Assembly (NCBI GenBank): GCA_963803775.1
Contig: CAWDNS010000003.1
Location: 124,001 to 188,000, forward strand
Reading direction: 5' to 3'
Length of the DNA: 64,000 nt
Origin: JABCZH01 sp963803775
Lineage (GTDB): Bacteria; Acidobacteriota; Terriglobia; Terriglobales; Acidobacteriaceae
Below the pieces are notes generated by a model. That model ran no database searches. It was not told the origin of the DNA and saw only the letters and a program-made list of their open reading frames with translations. Both the position numbers and the translations under genes were made by a program. Positions 1 to 9,972 of this stretch are shown piece by piece. Position 1 is the stretch's first letter. Each line of letters starts with the position of its first letter.

Positions 1-1579
1 CCTTCTCTTCGCCGCCTGGACGAATGTACTTTTCCGGATGCGCTTCAATTAGCGCGATCACTCCCGGAGAAAGATATTGCGAGAATGTCTTGCGAATCCT
101 CCTCTTTTCGCGCTCCTCAAAAATCACACGGTAACTGGTGATGGCGGCGTAATTCACGACCAGGGTGCCGGCGGGAACCACGAATCCGGTCCAGAGTCCC
201 CAATGTGCAAACGTGAAATAGCTGAACCACGCAAATGCCGCGAGAACGAAGAGCAAAGAGATAGTGGAAGTAAGCGGCTGGCTCCGACTGAACCAGGTTC
301 CGAGCGCCAATCCGAAGAAGAGAATGAACCCAATGTCGAACAATTCCTCTCGAAATCCGCGAACCAGAAAAGTGCGGGAGGGATCGTCGCTGTGCAGCAG
401 ATTGTCGAGAATGTTGGCGTGTACCTCGACTCCCATATAGCCGCTATCCTGCTTCTGGAATGGAGTGTTTCGAATGTCGCCGATTCCCAGTGCAGTTGCG
501 CCAACAAATACAATCTTGTCACGGAAGGTTTTCGCCGGGGCGGCTCCGGTGATTACGTCCCACATCGATATTTGAGGATAGGTAAGGTAGGGACCTGCAT
601 AGTTGATCAAGGCGGTTGCGTCATGCCACGGCCGCAAATTGTGTTTCCCATATTGAATGTGTTCCACGCCATCTTCTGAGATGAAAGCGGCAATTTCTTG
701 ATCGGGAATATTCTCGCTTTGGCGGAGAACTTCGAGGTCGAGCGACGGAAAATACAAATCTTCGTGATAGCGAATAATGAAAGTGGCACGGCGCAGGGTG
801 CCGTCGGCATCGGGACGAATGTTGAAGAACCCGTAAGAAGCCGCAGCTTCCGCAAGCTTCAACAGATTCGCTTCCGCACCTTCTGCGACCGAACCTCCAC
901 TCGCGATCCAGGCCTGTCCAAGGTCGAAGTCCTTTCCATGAGACTTCACTTTCAATATCTGCGGGAACGCCTTGGCCCAAATGACGTTGAGATAATCTTC
1001 CGCCAGTTTGGGATCGACCTGCGTCGCTGCGTCGTGGCCAAGAAAGAGGTGTCCTAAAACCACGTTGCCACTCGCCTTCATGGCCGCTGCGAACTGCGCA
1101 TCGGGATCTTCGCTTTGCTGCAGTTGCTTGATTTTCTTCAATACTGCCGAAGGAGCGTTGTGCCCCAGTTCCGTCTCCAGTTTCTGCAAGGCTGCCCCGG
1201 CGGGATAGCTCTCAGGAATCGGGAAAGTGGCATCGAAGGCGATGACCCGGGCGCCATCCTGCGCCAGCTTGTTAACCAGCACCGCATACGAGCTGCGCGG
1301 CAAAGGATAAGCCCCGGTGTTGAGTACAGTTTTCTCGTCGATGCCCACAATCACAATCCGTGGATCGGGTGGACGGGATCCTCGGAGAGCGAAACGCAGA
1401 TCGAGAGTTCGCAGTTCAGTATTCTGCAGGAACAGGAAACCGGCGCGCTGGTTACCCCCGATTCCGGTGAAGGCAAGGATTACGAGTCCAAGAACGGTGA
1501 CTACTACGGCGATAGCAGCATCGGCATGGCGGCCCGCTAGCTGCGCCACGGTTCGTCGGGGTTTGCTGCTGTCTTTCAA
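1..1579 (-). CDS. CHASE2-domain adenylate/guanylate cyclase, 3' end cut by window edge
   Basis: My translation of the minus strand gives an open frame running off the window. It has an N-terminal membrane segment (AVVVTVLGLVILAF), then a CHASE2 extracytoplasmic sensor with the family pattern of an RG..PPDPRIVIVGIDE stretch, a later PLPRSSYA and VIAFDATFP. About three membrane helices follow, then a cytoplasmic run of charged residues and FSQYLSPGVIALIE, the usual lead-in to a class III cyclase domain. The catalytic core lies outside the window. Known CHASE2 cyclases convert an outside signal into cAMP or cGMP. The frame is closed upstream by a TGA at 1643-1645, shared with the stop of the preceding gene. 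No ATG is present, so I chose a TTG at 1579; a GTG at 1549 is possible. It is the last visible gene of the FecR-NHL-TMTC operon. Confidence 0.85.
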   Translation of the reverse strand, partial: MKDSSKPRRTVAQLAGRHADAAIAVVVTVLGLVILAFTGIGGNQRAGFLFLQNTELRTLDLRFALRGSRPPDPRIVIVGIDEKTVLNTGAYPLPRSSYAVLVNKLAQDGARVIAFDATFPIPESYPAGAALQKLETELGHNAPSAVLKKIKQLQQSEDPDAQFAAAMKASGNVVLGHLFLGHDAATQVDPKLAEDYLNVIWAKAFPQILKVKSHGKDFDLGQAWIASGGSVAEGAEANLLKLAEAAASYGFFNIRPDADGTLRRATFIIRYHEDLYFPSLDLEVLRQSENIPDQEIAAFISEDGVEHIQYGKHNLRPWHDATALINYAGPYLTYPQISMWDVITGAAPAKTFRDKIVFVGATALGIGDIRNTPFQKQDSGYMGVEVHANILDNLLHSDDPSRTFLVRGFREELFDIGFILFFGLALGTWFSRSQPLTSTISLLFVLAAFAWFSYFTFAHWGLWTGFVVPAGTLVVNYAAITSYRVIFEEREKRRIRKTFSQYLSPGVIALIEAHPEKYIRPGGEEK

Positions 1580-1642
1580 GCAGGAATGCTCATCCTTTGC
1601 GACAGTGTACGGCAAATCAATTGCATTGCTGGCTTCCCACCA

Positions 1643-3169
1643 TCACATGTGTTGGCGGGGCGGGTTCAGCGGCAGGCCGGCTTGCAATTGCATCAGGTTA
1701 GCAGCGGCGCCGGTATGGCCAGGGTCGAAGCGCAGACACTGGCGGTAGCTGGCCATCGCTTCCGTCCGCCTGCCGAGTCGTGCCAGTGCATTGCCGCGAT
1801 TATGGAACGCCTCCGAATAAGCGGGGAAAATGGCAATGGCACGGTCGTATGCCGCAATAGCACCAACGTCATCGCCGCGGGAGGCGCGCAACGCGCCATA
1901 AGAGTAGTAGGATTTGGCGCTATTGGGAGAGGTTTCAACCAGTTTGGTGTAGAAACGATCCGCGTTGAGCCAGTCGAGATTGCGCAAGGAGGTGCGCGCG
2001 GCAAACAGCAGCGCCACTGCGATCAGCACAGTTTTCCAGTAGCGGCTTCGGGTCAAAAGATTTGCCAATAGCAGAGCCAACCCCAGGCTGGGCAGATAAA
2101 TGAGCCGCTCGCCCATCATCGTACCAATCGGAAACAGAATGTTTGCGGTCGCGGAAAATAGGACCCCGTAAACCAGCACCGGGGAGCGGAGTTGAGGACG
2201 CCGCCAGATCAACCAGATCGCGCCACCCGCAAGCCCCAACCCCATCCATGCGCGCCAGTCGTCGAGTCCCATCACCAGAGGGATCTGTTTGTATGAGTAG
2301 TCAGCCGAGAGCGTAATCGGCAGTGCGGTCTTGAACAAGTAGAGACATTGAATCCACAGCGCAGTGAAAATACGAGGACCGGCGTCAACCAACCCCATCG
2401 GATTATCGATCGCCGGAATGTTGGAACCGCGCGCAACCATGTGATGAGCCAGCAGAGCAACGGTGATGATGCCAGCCGCGCCGGCAGCAGTAAGCAGAGA
2501 GGCGCGGGAACGCCAGTCCTTGCGCGGAGAAATCAAAGGCAGCGCGGCGATGGCAGCGGCGCTCTCCTTCGAGAAGACCGCAAGAGCAAACAGAAGCAGT
2601 GCGGGCAAGTATCGCTGGCGATAGTAGAGCAGAAGCGCGCCCAAGCCGAAGGCAGCAGCCAACAACTCAGCTGAACCCACAACCGAAGTTGTAGCGTCAG
2701 TGTGAATAGGAAAGAGTGCGAACAGCATGGCGGCAATAAACGCAGTGCGCGGCGGAGTTTGCACGATCAGCAAGAACCGGTAGAGCAGCAGCACCACCAC
2801 CACGCCCAGCACCAGGTTGACTGCATGAAACACGGCGGGATGGGCGCCCCCACCAGCAGTCCAGATCAGGGCCCAAAGAGTTTGCGCTACCGGGCGATAG
2901 AGACCCAGGCTGCGGCTATCCGGCCAGTAGCCGGATGCCCAAATGTGAGCCAGTTGGAGAAATGAGTGAAGGTGCAGAGACTCGTTGTTAACGATGAGGG
3001 GCAGGTCGTCGAGCAAAAAGCCGCAGGCCAGCACTCCGAGATTTGGTAACAGGAAAGCCGCCGCCAACCAAAGCCAAGCGCGAGAAACCGGAGGCTGAGC
3101 CGCTGCCGCAGCCTGGACTGCGTTCGCCGCCAGCTTCTGCTTTTGACGAACGCGTCGCGTGCGGCTCAT
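1643..3169 (-). CDS. TMTC-like membrane glycosyltransferase with C-terminal TPRs
   Basis: The 508-aa protein has about ten hydrophobic segments after a basic N-terminus, then a soluble TPR tail (about residues 415-490). The first periplasmic loop carries an acidic pair (FLLDDLP, residues 52-58). Later motifs are FALFPIHTDATTSVVGSAEL and FSKESA. This arrangement matches the TMTC/DUF1736 group of GT-C enzymes, which in eukaryotes are O-mannosyltransferases using a lipid-linked sugar donor. The bacterial substrate is unknown. It starts 12 bp after the NHL gene stops, and its stop is followed by the CHASE2 cyclase, so all are probably co-transcribed. Glycosylation of the co-encoded secreted NHL protein is an inference only. 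Confidence 0.75.
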   Translation of the reverse strand: MSRTRRVRQKQKLAANAVQAAAAAQPPVSRAWLWLAAAFLLPNLGVLACGFLLDDLPLIVNNESLHLHSFLQLAHIWASGYWPDSRSLGLYRPVAQTLWALIWTAGGGAHPAVFHAVNLVLGVVVVLLLYRFLLIVQTPPRTAFIAAMLFALFPIHTDATTSVVGSAELLAAAFGLGALLLYYRQRYLPALLLFALAVFSKESAAAIAALPLISPRKDWRSRASLLTAAGAAGIITVALLAHHMVARGSNIPAIDNPMGLVDAGPRIFTALWIQCLYLFKTALPITLSADYSYKQIPLVMGLDDWRAWMGLGLAGGAIWLIWRRPQLRSPVLVYGVLFSATANILFPIGTMMGERLIYLPSLGLALLLANLLTRSRYWKTVLIAVALLFAARTSLRNLDWLNADRFYTKLVETSPNSAKSYYSYGALRASRGDDVGAIAAYDRAIAIFPAYSEAFHNRGNALARLGRRTEAMASYRQCLRFDPGHTGAAANLMQLQAGLPLNPPRQHM

Positions 3170-3181
3170 CGGCCCAAACGC

Positions 3182-6100
3182 CTATTTCACCACCAGATTG
3201 AAGCTGACCTTCTCCGTGAATGTCGTTCCGGATGCCGACTTAAAAGTCCCCGTCACCGTTAGCGGATAAGTACCGGCTGCCGTGCCCGGAGGATCCGCAT
3301 TGCCCCCGCCCACGCCGCATGACGACATCGTAGCCACACTTGCGAGTAGACATAAACAGAAGATCCACCCGCACAATCTCCGCGCATGCTTAACCCGGCT
3401 CTTGCCGGGCAGAATCACCAACGCTGCCAATCCCGCCATGCCCGCAAGCCCAACCAATCCCGCCATGCTGTTGCCATCGCGTCTATCGAACGGCGACTTC
3501 AGGAAACCCGACGTAGGCGGCGTAGTGGTGGCCGTGACCTTCGCCTGAACTGTGGTCGCTCCGTCCAGCGTCATTGAACTCGGATTCACCGTGCACTTCG
3601 CCAGCGCCGGCGCTCCGCTGCAACTGAGTGCCACTGACTGATTGAATCCTTTGGCCGGAGCCAGATCCACGGTGTAAATCGCCGACTGTCCGGGCACCAC
3701 GCTCAAACTGGTGCAGGTAGTGGAGAGATTGAATGGCATCTGCCCCACGCCGGCGAGTGGCACGTTGTGCGGACTGCCAGCCGCATTGTCAGTAATGATC
3801 AGCGTGTCAGCCGCGGCGCCTGCGGCCCCCGGCGTAAAGGTGATGTTAATGGTGCAAAACTGCATCGGCGCCAGCGGAGCAGGCGCAATCGGGCAGTTGT
3901 TGGTCTGCGAAAAGCTGTTGGCATCCACAATGCTGGAAATCAGAAGATCGTCACTTCCTGAGTTGGTGAGCGTAACCGGCAGCGGATCGCTGGCAACGCC
4001 TGCCGCCTGATCGCCGAACGCCAGGTTTGCCGGAGCAAGCACTGAAACCGGAGCAAGCTGGACGAACCGGATGCGATTGTTATCGGCAATGTAAAGGCCT
4101 CCGGTGGCGTTGATCACCAGGCCACGGTTCGTTAGAGTTGCGCTGGTAGCAGGGCCACCATCGCCAGTGAATCCGAATGGTAGAGGCTGCTTGGCATTCC
4201 CCGCCACGGTTACAACGGTTTTGGAGGCGAAGTCTATTCTTCGCACCACTTCATCAAGACCGCCTCCAACGTAGAGATTGCCAGCCGGATCTACAGCCAC
4301 TTTATTAGGCGCTGCCATGCTAGCCAGTGCGGCTGGGCCGCCATCGCCTGAAAAAGTGGCCGTACCGTTGAAGGCCACAGTAGTAATGACTTGGGTCGTC
4401 CCATCCACCCTGCGGATAAGGTTGTCACCGGAGTCCGCGATGAAAATGTCGTCCGCAGTGTCGACTGCAATCCCGCTGGGGCTATTCAACCGCGCCAGTG
4501 TGGCTTGACCGCCATCTCCGCAGGCAGTAGGAACTGTGCAAGCAGCCCCAGTTCCCGCCACCGTAGAAATATTGAGAGTCGTACCGTCAACCCGGCGAAT
4601 TCGATTGTCGCCAGTGTCAGCGATGAAAAGGTTGCCGCTGCTGTCCAACGCCACGCCATTTGGCGTGTTTAGATTGGCTGAATTTGCCGCGCCACCGTCC
4701 CCGCAGACTCCAGTAGAAGGGCTACATGTAGAGAACCCAACTCCTGCATAGGTTGTGATCACGCCGCCTTGAACCAGGCGAACCACTGAGGTGGCCGAGT
4801 CCGCGATGAATATTTTGCCCCCTGCACCCAGGGCAATGCCCCGCGGATAATCCAAGGTTGCACTGGTCGCTGCCTCTCCATCGCCACTGTAGGCCGCCGT
4901 GCCGCTCCCCGCCACAGTCGTAATCGCCCCCCCTGTCACCTCCCGGATGCGGCTGGTGCCGAAATCTATGATGAACTGGTTGTTCGCAGCGTCGAGCGCC
5001 AGGTCGTAGGCATAGGAAAAATTAGAATTCAATGGGGGACCACCGTCACCCCCGGTACCCCCGCCAATAGTCGTGCTGATGTTTCCGCCACTGACTTCTC
5101 GAATGCGATTGTTGCCTTGATCGGCGATGAAAATGTTCCCAGCGCCATCGACGAAGACCCCGATGGGATCGGAGAGAGAAGCCGAAACCGCAACTCCTCC
5201 ATCTCCAGAGAATCCGAAAGTGCCATCGCCGGCATCCGTATCGATGGGTCCGCCGAGAGTCACAATACGGATTTCTTGATCGAACTCGTCGGCGATGTAA
5301 ACACTGGTGCCGCCCGTCGGAGGCTGCACTACGAACAGTCCAAAGGGATTGGTCAGCATCGCCGCAGTTGCCGCGTTGCCATCGCCGCAGTTTCCAGGAC
5401 CGGGGTTCAGGCAGGGGTTTCCGGTTCCCGCAATGGTCGTAATCGTGCCAGCAATAATTTCGCGGACCCGGTTATCCCCTGTGTCGGCGATGTAGATGTT
5501 GCCTGCGCCGTCGACTGCAACACCCGAGGGGTTATTCAAGTTTGCCGCTGTCGCTTGTCCTCCATCGCCACAAACCGCCGTCGAGGGCGAACAAGGAGTG
5601 CCGTTCCCCGCGATGGTCGTGATCGTACCCGTCGTCGTATCAATTTGACGTACCCTGTTGTTCGCCGAATCTGCGATGTATATGTTGGTCAGGAACACGG
5701 CGACGGACTGGGGCGTATTCAGCAGCGCCTGGGTCGCGGGCCCACCATCCCCACCAAAGCCACCGAGAGGATTCGCTGGGGTCGCACTTCCGGCCACATT
5801 CGTCAGTACGCCAGTCGTGAGATTTATTCCGTAGACGTGCTGATTGAGAAGGTCGGTAACCAGAAGGTTCCCGTTGCTATCAAACGCAATGCCGGCGGGG
5901 CCACTTAGGGTTGCACTTGTCGCCTTGCCACCAATTCCGATGAAACCAGCAACACCCGTCCCCCCAAGAATGGTGATGTCGCCCAGCGCATCAATCTTGA
6001 AGACATATTCGCCATCGAGCGAAGTTACGTAGGAGTTCCCGTTGGCGTCTACCACCACTCCCGTAGGTGAGCCAAGCGACGCGGTTAGCGCGGTTCCGCT

Positions 6101-6244
6101 GCCCAGCGGCGTTCCCCCACCCACGATCGTGTTGATGGTGTTTTGAGCATAGCTAACCGACGGCAGCAGGACAATCAGAAGCATCCATCTGAGAGCGTGA
6201 ACTCTACGCACGGCGTCCTCCGACTTTTCGTTTATGGGCCGCAC
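3182..6244 (-). CDS. Secreted NHL-repeat beta-propeller protein with Hydin/ASPM-like domain
   Basis: The 1020-aa protein has a signal peptide (WMLLIVLLPSVSYAQ) and then about ten NHL-type blades of the form L..P.GVAVD..GN.YIADTGDNRVR, each followed by ITTIAG and a GDGG..A..A loop. From about residue 690 it changes to an immunoglobulin-like choice-of-anchor domain (VLAPANLAFGDQAAG...ITFTPGAAG). Near the C-terminus are two hydrophobic stretches (MAGLVGLAGMAGLAALVIL and WIFCLCLLASVATMSSC) and a short beta-rich tail. It is expected to be exported; its ligand is unknown. The start overlaps the 3' end of the FecR gene by 13 bp, which points to translational coupling. Confidence 0.88.
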   Translation of the reverse strand: MRPINEKSEDAVRRVHALRWMLLIVLLPSVSYAQNTINTIVGGGTPLGSGTALTASLGSPTGVVVDANGNSYVTSLDGEYVFKIDALGDITILGGTGVAGFIGIGGKATSATLSGPAGIAFDSNGNLLVTDLLNQHVYGINLTTGVLTNVAGSATPANPLGGFGGDGGPATQALLNTPQSVAVFLTNIYIADSANNRVRQIDTTTGTITTIAGNGTPCSPSTAVCGDGGQATAANLNNPSGVAVDGAGNIYIADTGDNRVREIIAGTITTIAGTGNPCLNPGPGNCGDGNAATAAMLTNPFGLFVVQPPTGGTSVYIADEFDQEIRIVTLGGPIDTDAGDGTFGFSGDGGVAVSASLSDPIGVFVDGAGNIFIADQGNNRIREVSGGNISTTIGGGTGGDGGPPLNSNFSYAYDLALDAANNQFIIDFGTSRIREVTGGAITTVAGSGTAAYSGDGEAATSATLDYPRGIALGAGGKIFIADSATSVVRLVQGGVITTYAGVGFSTCSPSTGVCGDGGAANSANLNTPNGVALDSSGNLFIADTGDNRIRRVDGTTLNISTVAGTGAACTVPTACGDGGQATLARLNSPSGIAVDTADDIFIADSGDNLIRRVDGTTQVITTVAFNGTATFSGDGGPAALASMAAPNKVAVDPAGNLYVGGGLDEVVRRIDFASKTVVTVAGNAKQPLPFGFTGDGGPATSATLTNRGLVINATGGLYIADNNRIRFVQLAPVSVLAPANLAFGDQAAGVASDPLPVTLTNSGSDDLLISSIVDANSFSQTNNCPIAPAPLAPMQFCTINITFTPGAAGAAADTLIITDNAAGSPHNVPLAGVGQMPFNLSTTCTSLSVVPGQSAIYTVDLAPAKGFNQSVALSCSGAPALAKCTVNPSSMTLDGATTVQAKVTATTTPPTSGFLKSPFDRRDGNSMAGLVGLAGMAGLAALVILPGKSRVKHARRLCGWIFCLCLLASVATMSSCGVGGGNADPPGTAAGTYPLTVTGTFKSASGTTFTEKVSFNLVVK

Positions 6245-7044
6245 TTCGCCCTACCCGCGGTCACAACCCCACAAGTTGCCGGCGGGGGGACGGTTGAAGT
6301 AGATGACGATGACCCATTGCTGTGTGTCAACACAATGCCGGCGGCAATGCCGCCGCCCACAGCTCCGGCCACCACCGGGATCCAAAACTTCGGCTGCGCA
6401 ATGAACACTGTAGGGTTGATCCTCGTATCCAGCATCGAAGCCTGAATCACTTCCGACTCGGGCGGAAACCCTGCCGGCGGAACCTTCAGTCCAACCACAA
6501 CCATCTGCCCCGGCCCCAAGGTGGTCTGTTGCTGGTTGGATTGCGCCTTTTCAGATTTCCGCACCACCTTGGAATCACCCTGCGCCGTTACCGTGACCTG
6601 GCCAACGTAACAAATCACTGTAGTCAGGTCGTTTTCATAAGCCACATAGAAGTCGGTACCAATGACACCGATGACCGCATTGGGCGTCTTTACTTCGAAC
6701 TTGCCGTTAGGCTGCGTGATCTTGACCACCCTGCTGCGCAGCTTCCCGTAGCCAATTTCCAATGAGGTTTGTTGCGATGCGGCGTCGTGCTGCACCACTC
6801 GCAGTTGGCTGCTCGATCCCAGACTCAGAATCGAGCCGTCGGTCAAGCCCGCCCGCAGGCGGCCGGTGTTGGTCGTCTGCAAAAGGTCATTCCATTGAAG
6901 ACCATCTTTGTTCTGCGCCGGTTGGGCGTTGCGGGTCGCGGACGGAATAATGGCGGTGATTTTTCCGGCGGACTGATCGGCGCCCATCGCCGGCACCCAT
7001 GTCATCGTAAGAGACAGCACAATCGCAAAAATGCGCTTGATCAT
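6232..7044 (-). CDS. Secreted FecR-domain protein
   Basis: I placed the start at the ATG at 7044, preceded by GAGG at good spacing, which gives a 270-aa protein with a clean signal peptide (MIKRIFAIVLSLTMTWVPAMG). A longer reading from 7224 adds 60 residues that do not look like a leader. The middle carries the FecR pattern: RLRAGLTDGSILSLGSSSQL, then a segment ending KFEVKTPNAVIGVIGTDFYV and a beta-rich repeat. A hydrophobic C-terminal segment (FWIPVVAGAVGGGIAAGIVL) could anchor it. FecR domains transmit or sense signals in the envelope; many, like this one, have no sigma factor beside them. It is the first gene of the operon and is divergent from the cyclase at 7294. Confidence 0.82.
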   Translation of the reverse strand: MIKRIFAIVLSLTMTWVPAMGADQSAGKITAIIPSATRNAQPAQNKDGLQWNDLLQTTNTGRLRAGLTDGSILSLGSSSQLRVVQHDAASQQTSLEIGYGKLRSRVVKITQPNGKFEVKTPNAVIGVIGTDFYVAYENDLTTVICYVGQVTVTAQGDSKVVRKSEKAQSNQQQTTLGPGQMVVVGLKVPPAGFPPESEVIQASMLDTRINPTVFIAQPKFWIPVVAGAVGGGIAAGIVLTHSNGSSSSTSTVPPPATCGVVTAGRAKCGP

Positions 7045-7293
7045 GTACAGGGCCTCATGGAGACCATCTTTGAATATCTGGTTTCCAAAATCCAGCCTGG
7101 ATTGACAAAAGCAAAACCAAGTCATGTTGCGGAATGAACCGATGAGCCACATCCTCTCCCCGGATCGAATCCATGTCAACCGGAAAATCGGTAAGTCTGA
7201 CGATGGAGAATCTCGTTCGGCCACACCATGCGCTGGGTGCCCTCCGGTTGACCGCTTTCACTGCCCGGCTTACACTTCCCCGACTGGCCGGAC

Positions 7294-9846
7294 ATGTCTT
7301 CAGACCCAACTAACGTCGCGCCTCGCCCGGATCTCGCGTTTGAGATGGCGCACGTCTTGTTTTTGGACATCGTTGCCTACTCGCGCCTGCCCATGGAACA
7401 GCAAGCCGGAGTGTTACACCGTTTGCAGGAACTGGTCCGCCAAACTCCGGAATTCCCACGCGCCCAGAAGACGCATCGCTTGATCACCCTCCCCACTGGC
7501 GACGGCATGGCGCTGGTTTTCTTCAACGACCCAGAGGCTCCCGCCCGCTGCGCCGTCGAGTTGGCTCAAGCGATCCGCGCAGAATCAGGGCTGGAACTGA
7601 GGATGGGGATTCATACCGGGCCCGTCTACCGGGTTGCCGATATTAACGCCAACCGAAATGTCGCTGGCGGCGGAATCAATCTTGCCCAACGAGTGATGGA
7701 TTGTGGCGACGGCGGACACATCCTGGTTTCACAATCGGTTGCGGACGTGCTCGGCCACTTGGACGCCTGGAAAAACACTTTACACGACCTCGGCGAGGCG
7801 GAAGTCAAACATGGCCTCCGCATCCATATCTATAACCTGTGCACCAATCAGGCCGGCAATCCTGCGCTACCCCACAAGCTTCGCGATGCCCAGGAGGCGG
7901 CGCGATTAGCTCGCTCCAAAGTACGGCACAGACGGATGCGCCGGTCTTTGGCTTTCGCTGGAATTCTGCTGCTCGCAACCGCGGCAAGTGTATTGCACTG
8001 GATGCGCCCGCACCCCCTCACCGAGAAAGACACCATCGTGCTGGCCGACTTCGTCAACAACACGGGAGACCCCGTTTTCGACGATGCCCTGAAACAAGGG
8101 CTTGCGGTTGAACTCGAGCAATCGCCATTCCTGAACATCCTCTCCGAGGGCAGAGTAAGCCAGCAACTACGCTACATGGGCCGCTCCGTCGATGATCGCG
8201 TGACCCCGGAGATTGCCCTGGAAGTCTGCCGCCGCGAGGGCAGCAAGGTCATGCTGTTGGGTTCTATTGCGAGCTTAGGCAGTCACTATGTGATCGGACT
8301 CAAAGCGGTGAGTTGCCGCAACGGTGACTCCTTGGGCAAAGACCAAGTGGAAGCCGAGCGCCGGGAAGACGTGTTAGCCAAGGTGCATGAAGCAGGGACA
8401 CGTTTGCGCAATAAGCTGGGCGAGTCGCTGGCCTCCATTCAAAAGTACGACACCCCGCTGGAGCAGGCGACCACATCTTCCCTCGAAGCACTGCAAGCTT
8501 ATAGCATAGCCATGAAAATCTGGCGTACCAAGCAGGATGCGGCGGCACTTCCGCTGTTCAAACGTGCGGTAGAACTGGACTCGCACTTCGCCCTCGCCTA
8601 TGCGGATCTGAGCATCATGTGTGCGGATCTCGAAGAAACAGATTTATCTGCCGAATATGCCAAGAAGGCCTACGAACTACGCGATCGGGTGACCGAGCGC
8701 GAGAGATTTTCGATCGATTCCACCTACTATCAGTCCGTCGGCGACCTCGAAAAGACCGCTCAGGTCAACGAGCAGCGGAAACAGACCTATCCGCGCGACT
8801 TGCGACCCTATGTCACCCTCGGGCTTGTCGACTACTACCTGGGTAGGCTCGATCCGGCTCTGGCTCATGATCTGGAGGCCATGCAACTGAAGACTGATAC
8901 CGCCACAGTGTACGCAAATCTATCGTACGATTACATGAATCTGGATCGTCTACCGGAAGCCAAGGCGGTTCTTGAACAAGCCCGTGCGAAGAAGTTTGAT
9001 GAAGCCCTGTTGCCAAACCGGTATGAACTGGCATTCCTGGAAAACGACGAGCAGGGAATGTCGACGTGCGTTTCTGCCGGGCTCGGCACCGGGAACGAAG
9101 GCGCATTGCTGTCGAGCCAGGCGGACACGGAGGCCTTTCACGGTCGACTGGATCGCGCGCGCGAGTTGTCCCGCAGAGCAGTAGCTGCGTCAGTGCGTGA
9201 CGGGGCAAAGGAAACTGCGGCCACCTGGCAGGCGACCGCAGCCATGCGGGAAGCTGAGTTCGGAAACGCAGGCGAGGCAAGACAGCAGGCTGCCGCCGCC
9301 CTCGCTCTCGCCCCCACTCGCGATGTCCGCATCGCAGTAGCCATGGCCCTGGCCCGCGCCGGAGACCTGGCGCGGGCGCAGACCATGGTCAACGATCTTT
9401 ACAAGCAGTTTCACGCCGATACTTTGATAGTCAGCTATTGGCTACCAAGCATCCGCGCAGCCATCGCACTCCGGGAAGGCGATGCCCCGCTTGCCATCGG
9501 ATTCCTGCAAGTAACAGCAGCCTACGAGTTGGGCGGCGCGACTCCACCGTTCTTGTCAGGAGCAACTATGTATCCGGTTTACTTGCGTGGCCAGGCGTAT
9601 CTAGCACAACAAAAGTGGAGTGAAGCAGCGGCAGAATTCGCGAAAATTCGAGCCCACCGCGGCCTAGTCTGGAATTTCTTCACCGGGGCTTTGGCCCGCG
9701 TCATGCTCGCACGGGCCCAAGCCGGAAAAGGTGACTCTGCCGCAGCCAAGTCGGCGTACCACGATTTCCTGGATCTTTGGCAGGCGGCCGATTCTCACGT
9801 GCCAATCCTTCGCGCTGCCCAAACCGAATCAGCGGAACTGAAATGA
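7294..9846 (+). CDS. Class III cyclase fused to extracytoplasmic TPR region
   Basis: The 850-aa protein starts with a cyclase homology domain. The metal-binding aspartates are visible in FLDIVAYS (D25) and LPTGDGMALVF (D70), and the transition-state pair in INLAQRV (N129, R133). The usual purine-selecting lysine before the second Asp is replaced by Leu. A basic linker leads to a single membrane helix (about residues 218-236). The rest lies outside: a conserved segment starting KDTIVLADFVNNTGD, then many TPR units with good E...A..AY/A...A spacing to the end. Residues from about 243 onward are homologous over their whole length to the sensor half of the kinase at 56943-59972. It probably makes a cyclic nucleotide in response to an envelope signal. 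No strong ribosome site precedes the ATG, so the start is the first in-frame one. Confidence 0.85.
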   Translation: MSSDPTNVAPRPDLAFEMAHVLFLDIVAYSRLPMEQQAGVLHRLQELVRQTPEFPRAQKTHRLITLPTGDGMALVFFNDPEAPARCAVELAQAIRAESGLELRMGIHTGPVYRVADINANRNVAGGGINLAQRVMDCGDGGHILVSQSVADVLGHLDAWKNTLHDLGEAEVKHGLRIHIYNLCTNQAGNPALPHKLRDAQEAARLARSKVRHRRMRRSLAFAGILLLATAASVLHWMRPHPLTEKDTIVLADFVNNTGDPVFDDALKQGLAVELEQSPFLNILSEGRVSQQLRYMGRSVDDRVTPEIALEVCRREGSKVMLLGSIASLGSHYVIGLKAVSCRNGDSLGKDQVEAERREDVLAKVHEAGTRLRNKLGESLASIQKYDTPLEQATTSSLEALQAYSIAMKIWRTKQDAAALPLFKRAVELDSHFALAYADLSIMCADLEETDLSAEYAKKAYELRDRVTERERFSIDSTYYQSVGDLEKTAQVNEQRKQTYPRDLRPYVTLGLVDYYLGRLDPALAHDLEAMQLKTDTATVYANLSYDYMNLDRLPEAKAVLEQARAKKFDEALLPNRYELAFLENDEQGMSTCVSAGLGTGNEGALLSSQADTEAFHGRLDRARELSRRAVAASVRDGAKETAATWQATAAMREAEFGNAGEARQQAAAALALAPTRDVRIAVAMALARAGDLARAQTMVNDLYKQFHADTLIVSYWLPSIRAAIALREGDAPLAIGFLQVTAAYELGGATPPFLSGATMYPVYLRGQAYLAQQKWSEAAAEFAKIRAHRGLVWNFFTGALARVMLARAQAGKGDSAAAKSAYHDFLDLWQAADSHVPILRAAQTESAELK

Positions 9847-9972
9847 GAATCGCGACTGGTCGTCGCCGTCGTTGCCTCGTTGCCCTGCCTTCCACACCGT
9901 TCGAACCCAAAAACGCCTTGCAGGGCCCGAGACGCGATCGCTCTGCAACCTGAAGGCAGACAGTGATCAAAA

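Noticed and set aside
77..679. 200-aa + strand frame at the window start
   Set aside because: It is antisense to the CHASE2 cyclase, whose sensor and membrane segments read clearly on the minus strand.
5117..5908. Long + strand frame of 263 aa inside the NHL gene
   Set aside because: It is a shadow of the repeated minus-strand gene, arginine-rich and without any family pattern.
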